NCBI GenBank assembly: GCA_022497155.1 | Contig: MU385787.1 | Span: 98,369-162,368 of the forward strand | Reading direction: 5' to 3' | Origin: Whalleya microplaca | Lineage: Eukaryota; Ascomycota; Sordariomycetes; Xylariales; Xylariaceae | DNA length: 64,000 bases | Shown: in pieces, positions 58,763 to 64,000 of the stretch | Position numbering within the stretch: the stretch's first letter is position 1 | How the letters are laid out: every line of letters starts with the position of its first letter | The notes under the pieces: generated by a model | What the model was told of the DNA's origin: nothing | Databases searched by the model: none | Seen by the model: the letters and a program-made list of their open reading frames with translations, nothing else | Position numbers and translations under genes: made by a program

Positions 58763-59605
58763 ATGGCTACGCCCTCAGATCCGCCGCTCTCCTCAATCCG
58801 CTACTTACCCACCAACGAGGCCTACGACCGTTGGGCCGCAGTCTACGACACCGATGGCAATTTCCTGCAGGCTCTGGATACCTTGGAATTGAGGACGCTC
58901 TTCCCACAATTCCTATCCTCCATCACCTCCCCGAAGCCCTGGCGCATCGTAGATCTAGGCTGCGGCACGGGCCGCAACACCGCGCTACTCCTGACCGTCC
59001 CCGACACCTCCGTAATCGCGCTAGATTCCAGCCGGGGCATGCTCGCGGTAGCGAAGTATCGACTGCAGACAGCCCCAGCCCCTAATTCCATCCCCATCCC
59101 CATCCCCAACCAGGTCCAAGAAACCTCACACGGGCCGCAGCAACCCGCTCCCGCCTCCCCCAAGCTCCTCCACTTCGAGCTCTTCGACCTGACGACCTCA
59201 CCCACGCCCCCGCTCGCGGCGCAGGGAGCCGACGGCGTGATCTGCACGCTGGTCGTCGAGCACGTGCCGCTGGCGACGTTCTTCGCGCACGCGGCGCGGA
59301 TCCTGCGCCCCGGCGGCGTGCTCCTGCTCAGCAACATGCACGCGCAGATGGGGGCGCTCAGCCAGGCCGGGTTCGTGGACGCGCGCTCGGGCGAGAAGAT
59401 CCGGACGGCGAGCAGCTACGCGCACACGGTTGCGGAGGTGGTGGCGGAGGCGGCCAGGTGGGGGTTGGAAGTTGAGGGGAAGGGGGAGGGGGGGATAAGG
59501 GAACGGGTTGTGAATGAGGGTATGGTTGGGGTGTTGGGCGCGAGGAGCAGGAAGTGGGTTGGGGTTGCTTGCTGGTTTGGGGGGTTGTTCAGGAAGGTTA
59601 GGTGA
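58763..59605 (+). CDS. SAM-dependent class I methyltransferase, 280 aa
   Basis: Single exon. The N-terminus YDRWAAVYDTDGNFLQALDT is the usual lid of small-molecule methyltransferases. Motif I is IVDLGCGTGRNTALL; motif II is VIALDSSRGMLAVA; motif III-like DGVICTLVVEHVPLATFFAHA, then ILRPGGVLLLSNMHAQMG. The region between motifs II and III carries a low-complexity insert rich in Pro (IPIPIPNQ, QQPAPASP). Methyl acceptor is unknown. The only ATG is at 58763; a GTG three bases upstream is not a plausible start. The 3' half is GC-rich and then purine-rich (GGGGAAGGGGGAGG-type), giving an odd composition and long shadow frames. It does not sit in a recognisable biosynthetic cluster. Confidence 0.88.
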   Translation: MATPSDPPLSSIRYLPTNEAYDRWAAVYDTDGNFLQALDTLELRTLFPQFLSSITSPKPWRIVDLGCGTGRNTALLLTVPDTSVIALDSSRGMLAVAKYRLQTAPAPNSIPIPIPNQVQETSHGPQQPAPASPKLLHFELFDLTTSPTPPLAAQGADGVICTLVVEHVPLATFFAHAARILRPGGVLLLSNMHAQMGALSQAGFVDARSGEKIRTASSYAHTVAEVVAEAARWGLEVEGKGEGGIRERVVNEGMVGVLGARSRKWVGVACWFGGLFRKVR

Positions 59606-59779
59606 GGATTTTGTGGTTGAGTAGGGATCATGAATGCTGGTGAAAGAGGGAAGACCAGCTTTCTTAAAGATGTTTAAGTTATTCAGAGGCGTGTTAGAGG
59701 AGAGATGGAGAGCTGGCTAGTGAGTTCACTCGATATAACTCGATTATAGTCGCTATATAATAAGATAATGATATTATAG
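59606..59779. other. short gene-free gap
   Basis: 3' region of the methyltransferase gene; nothing else seen. Confidence 0.5.
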
Positions 59780-60143
59780 CAACAAGGTCTTAACCATAGC
59801 ACCTACCTTTGACATCATAGCCACCCTCATCACCGCCATTAATACCATCACGACCATCGTCTTCGCTACCTACTATACAACTCCATGGGACCTAATTAAC
59901 ATTAGCAACGCCCCTAAACCTTATGGTTCCCAAGTTTCGAGGGATAAAAGAATGGAGTTGCTGGTTAAAAAAGACTTGAACATGAATAGATTGTTTTCGA
60001 AAAGGCCCAAGGACAACATCGCGCCCAAGGCCAAACTTGGACATATTAGCTTGGATGACGGTATAGTCACGATCACTCGTTCAAAGCCGAACAAGGACAG
60101 ATATCATTATAGAACTTACGACAAACCACTGGTCATTCTATAG
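59780..60143 (+). pseudogene. orphan coding-like exon, 120 codons, no start
   Basis: After a plausible acceptor (ATTATAG) a frame stays open for 120 codons to a TAG at 60143. It encodes a hydrophobic stretch, FDIIATLITAINTITTIVFA, then a basic part with MNRLFSKRPKDNIAPK and ISLDDGIVTITRSKPNKD. There is no ATG before residue 57 and no visible upstream exon. It could be the tail of a lost gene, or a chance open frame. No family is recognised. Confidence 0.3.
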
Positions 60144-60371
60144 ACAGAAGTCTTTTGCTATGCTTCATTAGTACAAGCTACTACTACTTTATTTCCTGTT
60201 CTCTCAGACAATAATGGGCTATCTAGCTGACGAGAGTTCCCTACTACACCATATATTATATGAAGGTACGAAGAAATGGTCAGATATGTATATAAAAGAT
60301 AATATCTGTCCAGAACAAGTAGCTGCATTTTAGTCTATATAGTAAGCTCCTTGACCTCGTGTGACAAGGGC
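60144..60371. other. gene-free stretch
   Basis: Nothing recognised. Confidence 0.4.
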
Positions 60372-60588
60372 TGTAATCAGGGCTTGGAATATATCAATTC
60401 AGCTAATAATTCTCTAGGGCCTCTGAGGGTGCTTATGGTTCTAAGTTTCAATCTGAATCTGAGGGTCGGCGACAGGTCTTTATAGACCTGCTGCCGCGGT
60501 ACGTATTCCTGGTACGTATCTAGTCTGTTGCCGACGTAGCCGCCGCCTGGTGATTATACCTTTTGTTAGGCAGTTATACATTCCAACA
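60372..60588 (-). mobile_element. possible eroded LTR, 217 bp
   Basis: On the minus strand it begins TGTTGGAATGTATAACTG and ends AAGCCCTGATTACA, a TG...CA pair with an LTR-like GC-rich middle (GCGGCAGCAGGTC). No 5-bp target duplication is visible, so the true end may lie further left (for example at the GTGACAAGGG block) or the duplication may have decayed. I place it as a candidate only. Confidence 0.4.
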
Positions 60589-61070
60589 GTATCGAATAAC
60601 ATATATGTCACAGAGCCAGGCTCAGAGGTTGTTATAGGGGCTATTATAGGGGTCCACACGGATTAATAGTTATACCGCCGATCCGAAGCTCCATTAGGGT
60701 ATTACTAGGATCCCTCACACACAACTGGTTTTTCCTGCTCCTTAGAGCTTACAATAGTCAATTCAAGACCTCCTATTTAGAGCTGCGCGCTGTCCCTTTA
60801 GTTGTAAGTGTGACAATATAACAGTACCTAATATATGTATTCGTGCAGCATTTCTATATCTCGTATAGCTTCCAACAGGTCTTGGCTCCAATAGCCGTGT
60901 GACACCTCGTTTGTAACTGTAATCTCATAGAAAGTTGAGGGGTACAAGTCTCGCTGATACGAACATGTCCATTGAACAGAGCAGGAATTGCGCAGTTAGG
61001 CATCGTGTTTGTGTGTAGTCGTTATTAAGGTGCTGTCGAGGTTGTAATTAGCTTGACGACTTTAGGCTTA
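60589..61070. other. gene-free stretch, possible retroelement remnants
   Basis: No open reading frame of note; transition from balanced to AT-rich DNA begins at its right edge. Confidence 0.4.
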
Positions 61071-61076
61071 TACATA

Positions 61077-61204
61077 GGAGTCCCATGGGACTCCCACTAA
61101 TTCCTATGGGAAGTGATGGGACTCCTATGTAAGTCCCACGCTAGTAATAGGACTCCTACGAAATTTCCTTCCCATTATATATTCCTATGGGACTCCTATG
61201 GGAA
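61077..61204. repeat. palindrome and inverted GGGACTCC repeats
   Basis: GGAGTCCCATGGGACTCC (61077-61094) is a perfect 18-bp palindrome. Variants of GGGACTCCTATG recur several times up to 61204, ending with a copy next to GGGAAATG. It may be a terminal or internal part of a foldback element. Confidence 0.6.
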
Positions 61205-62347
61205 ATGTATATATATTAATGGGATAGATGGGATTTTGAAATAATTATGAAATAATTGATTGAGACTTGTGTATTAGTATAAATTAGCAAATGTTTAAAT
61301 GCCTATACTAATAGATAGTAAAGGTATTTATATAAAGTTTTATATCTTAAACGTTAGTATTTTTTAAAAACTAAATGCTATTAAATTATTATTTTAATTA
61401 AGCTATAAAAAATTATTTCTTTATAGTTTTAAATTGTTAACTTTTTTTTTGTATTTTTTGGTTTTTTAAAGCTTGTCGAGCTAGTGTAGCCTGATGTTGT
61501 TTTAAAGCTGTTTTTTTTTATGCCGCCCGATTCTTTCGAGCTACTTCCTTACGGTATATTTGTCGTTCTGGTAAATTAGGCGCATGATTTTTTAATTATG
61601 CTTTTTGTAAAGTTGGGAAACGACTAATAACTGTTTTTATTAAAGTTATGTTTTTAATTTATAATATAACTTAATTAGCGTGAATATAAGTTAGGTTAAA
61701 TATTAAAAATTTATTAGATTATTTTATAATTATTTTATTAATAATTATATTTTTTATTATTTTTATTATAATAGATTTAGCTATTTCTTAAAGGCTAAGT
61801 ATAGTAGAAGTTTGCTATTTATATTTTATGCTAAATTGCTAAGAAATTTCCCGGGCGAGTTATTAAAAGGCGGCTTTAGAAATTAAAAGGTCGGTACTTT
61901 TTTAGTAATAATAAATTTTATATAAAGTAGCGACTATAATTAGATTAGTGAAATAATTATGAAATAATTTTTTTATGTATTTTTTGGCCTTTATTTGCGT
62001 ACTTTTGGTTGCCGCGCGTTAGGTGTATTAGAAATAGGAGTCTTTTTTTTTGTCTGTTTTTAAGGTTTTTCTTTAGTTAATAAAATAGGTATTTTACGAG
62101 CTATAGTTTTACGGCCTTTTTTATTTACGGTAAATTAAATTTTTTTAGGCTTAAGGTCGGTATTTTTTCTTTTTAAAGGTAGTAGATTTATATTAGTATA
62201 TTGCTGTTTTTTTTCGGTGGAGTTTTTAGTAGTCGTAATAGTAATTTTGTTATTTATATCTATTTTTTTATTATTCTTGTTATTCTCGTTATCGTTATTA
62301 GCTTTATAGTTAGGTACTATTTTATTATATTTATTCCGGTTATTATT

Positions 62348-62607
62348 TTAAGAAATAGGATTAGAATTATTATTTGAGTTTAATATAATCTGGAATTTTT
62401 TATTATAATACCGATTGTTATTACTATTTTTATTTATAGAATTATCGGCATTATTATTTTTATTTATAGAGTTATCGGTATTATTATTTTTATTAGTAGA
62501 ATTATCGGCATTATTATTCTTATTTGTAAGGTTGTCGGTATTAGTATTTTTATTTTTAAGGTTATTATTATTTATTTCGGTATTATTATTGGCGTTATTT
62601 TTAGTTA
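62348..62607 (-). pseudogene. ruined asparagine-rich reading frame
   Basis: The minus strand stays open for 86 codons, encoding mostly N, K, D, T and S, and ends at a TAA (62348-62350). It continues on either side as broken frames with scattered in-frame stops, consistent with CAA or CAG changed to TAA or TAG. A conserved-looking patch further down (QNDKYTVRK, LERIGRHKKKQ) near 61520-61580 suggests it was once a longer transposon-type protein. The identity is unknown. Confidence 0.4.
62421..62570. repeat. 30-bp tandem repeat, five copies
   Basis: Units start at 62421, 62451, 62481, 62511 and 62541 and look like TTATTATTTTTATTTATAGA plus a 10-bp end such as GTTATCGGTA. On the minus strand each encodes a decapeptide of the form N-N-N-(A/T)-D-N-S-(I/T)-N-K, and the frame is preserved across the array. 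Confidence 0.85.
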
Positions 62608-63160
62608 TATCTTAGTTTTTTGCGGATAGTTATTTTTAAATTTAATTGTTGATTTTTAATACTAAAATTGATATTTCTTAATTATTAGGCTGAAGCTAAG
62701 GCTTAACTGTATTTTTTTTTGATATGGGATTTATAACTTGCGAAGATTTACGCTTTTTTTATAAAGCTTATTAATATCCGATTATTTTATAATTATTTTA
62801 TTGTTTTATTAAAAGGTTTGGATTGTTATTATCGGTAGTTTTCTTATTTATTACTACGTTTATAGATTTAGTAGTATCGGTATTTTATATTATAAAAAAT
62901 AAGTATACGATTATTTCTTAATTATTTAGGGGCATTTACTTTAACCTAATTAGTGGTGGAAATCGGACCTTTAAATTGGGAATTATTTGATAACGTGTGT
63001 TAAGATTTAGTTCCGGCATTAAATTTCGAGTTATTTATTTATAATAGTTAGCGAATAATTACTAGTTAGATGTTTTGTCTTATATTTTAAGCTAGTAGTT
63101 GCTTATAAGTAGTTTTTAAATGCTATAATCGGTTTAATATAAATAAATATATAGTTAGAG

Positions 63161-63790
63161 GTTGATTATTTTGTAATTATTTCGATTAGTAAAGTAAATT
63201 TAATTAAAAGCGACTGTAAGAAATAATAGGAGTAATAAAGGTGAAAAAGTGAAGTGGTTATATATAAGCTTTTTACCGGTTATATCTGCTTAAAAGTCGA
63301 TTATTTTGTGATTATTTCGATTAATTTATTGAATTTAATTAAATGTGACTGCGGGAAATAATAGGAGTAATAAAGGTAAAAAAAGTGAATTAGTTATAAG
63401 CTTTTTATTAGTTATATTTGCTTAAAAGTTGATTATTTTGTAATTATTTCGATTAATTAATTAAATTTAATTAAATGCGATTGCGGGAAATAATAGGAGT
63501 AATAGAGGTGAAAAAAGTGAATTGGTTATAAGTTTTTTACCGGTTGCATTTGTTTAAAAGTCGATTATTTCGCGATTATATTAATTAATTAATTGAATTT
63601 AGTTGAATGCGATCGCGGGAAATGATAGGAGTAATAGAGGTGAAAAAAGTGAATTGGTTGTATGCTTGCTACCGGTTGTATCTGTTTGAAAGTCGATTAT
63701 TTCGCGATTATATTAATTAATTAATTGAAGTTAATTGAATGCGATTGCGGGATGTAATAGGTGTAATAGTTATGGCGAAAATTAATTAAA
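63161..63790. repeat. 132-bp tandem array, about 4.7 copies
   Basis: Units begin with GATTATTT at about 63163, 63298, 63430, 63562 and 63694. Each carries AAATAATAGGAGTAATA, GTGAA-N-TGGTTAT and TTTTTACCGGTT-like blocks. The right-hand copies keep more C and G (GCGATCGCGGG) than the left-hand ones (GCGACTGTAAG). No gene. Confidence 0.85.
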
Positions 63791-63894
63791 TTATATAATA
63801 TGTGGTGTGTGGTAAAGGGTGTGGTGAAGGGGGGTATAATAGGTGGGGTAAAATTAAATAAATGATTTAAAAAAGTGGGGCGTTTTAGTAAAAG

Positions 63895-64000
63895 GGAAAG
63901 AGCATTTTAAAAAATCAATTATATATAAAAGGAAAGAGCACTTTAAAAAATCAATTATATATAAAAGGAAAGAGCACTTTAAAAAATCAATTATATATAA
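63895..64000. repeat. 36-bp tandem array running off the window
   Basis: Copies of GGAAAGAGCACTTTAAAAAA plus TCAATTATATATAAAA start at 63895, 63931 and 63967, exactly 36 bp apart. The first has one substitution (GCATTT). The array continues beyond the window edge. Confidence 0.92.

Larger units (their letters stand above)
61230..64000. other. AT-rich block with heavily mutated repeat DNA
   Basis: From about 61.2 kb the sequence is mostly A and T with many TA dinucleotides and almost no long open frame. This is the pattern left by repeat-induced point mutation (RIP) in ascomycete transposon islands. It contrasts sharply with the coding DNA to the left. Recognisable structure within it is listed separately (62348, 62421, 63161 and 63895). 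Confidence 0.75.

Overview
The window is nuclear DNA of a filamentous ascomycete (Pezizomycotina). The evidence is many 45-110 bp GT-AG introns, HET-domain and 2EXR genes, a fungal ubiquitin-like/CorA-like protein, a DUF7053 protein, a GH55-type glucanase, and an AT-rich repeat block with apparent C-to-T decay at the right end. A Leotiomycete or Sordariomycete is a reasonable guess; the sequence alone does not settle it. Exon joins were worked out by hand from splice consensus and reading frame. For most spliced genes the exon lengths sum to an exact multiple of three.

Layout: 0.2-2.3 kb holds a nine-exon uncharacterised gene. 2.3-4.8 kb is gene-free apart from a 399-bp hAT-type MITE with a perfect 8-bp target duplication. 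4.8-6.2 kb is an aldo-keto reductase. 6.2-9.8 kb is non-coding repeat DNA, including a twelve-site array built on a TGTG-N8-CACA dyad. 9.9-11.9 kb is a broken HET gene. 13.3-16.6 kb is a hydantoinase/DUF917 fusion. 18.0-23.0 kb is a large ubiquitin-like/CorA-like protein. 23.8-26.2 kb has a small membrane protein, a solo LTR and a small secreted protein. 27.3-27.7 kb is a GC-rich GNAT relic.

28.2-39.6 kb is a housekeeping-like stretch: Kre33/NAT10 RNA cytidine acetyltransferase, a DUF7053 protein, and a divergent MFS transporter/carboxylesterase pair. 40.1-44.0 kb has an intact HET gene, a 37-bp miniature LTR derivative, a solo LTR and a 2EXR gene. 44.9-50.0 kb is a 1494-residue secreted GH55-type protein with a cysteine-rich 11-residue repeat. 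50.8-52.2 kb is a secreted HExxH metalloprotease-like gene. 53.4-54.1 kb holds two more solo LTRs. 54.8-59.6 kb returns to housekeeping: phosphoglucomutase, oligoribonuclease and a methyltransferase. From about 61.2 kb to the end the DNA is very AT-rich, with a ruined asparagine-rich reading frame and two tandem arrays.

Functionally, conserved metabolic and RNA genes alternate with accessory islands of recognition (HET, 2EXR), secretion (small secreted protein, GH55, protease) and transposon remnants. Five LTR-derived insertions carry perfect or near-perfect terminal structure, but no retrotransposon interior was found. The window records past transposition followed by LTR-LTR recombination or internal deletion.
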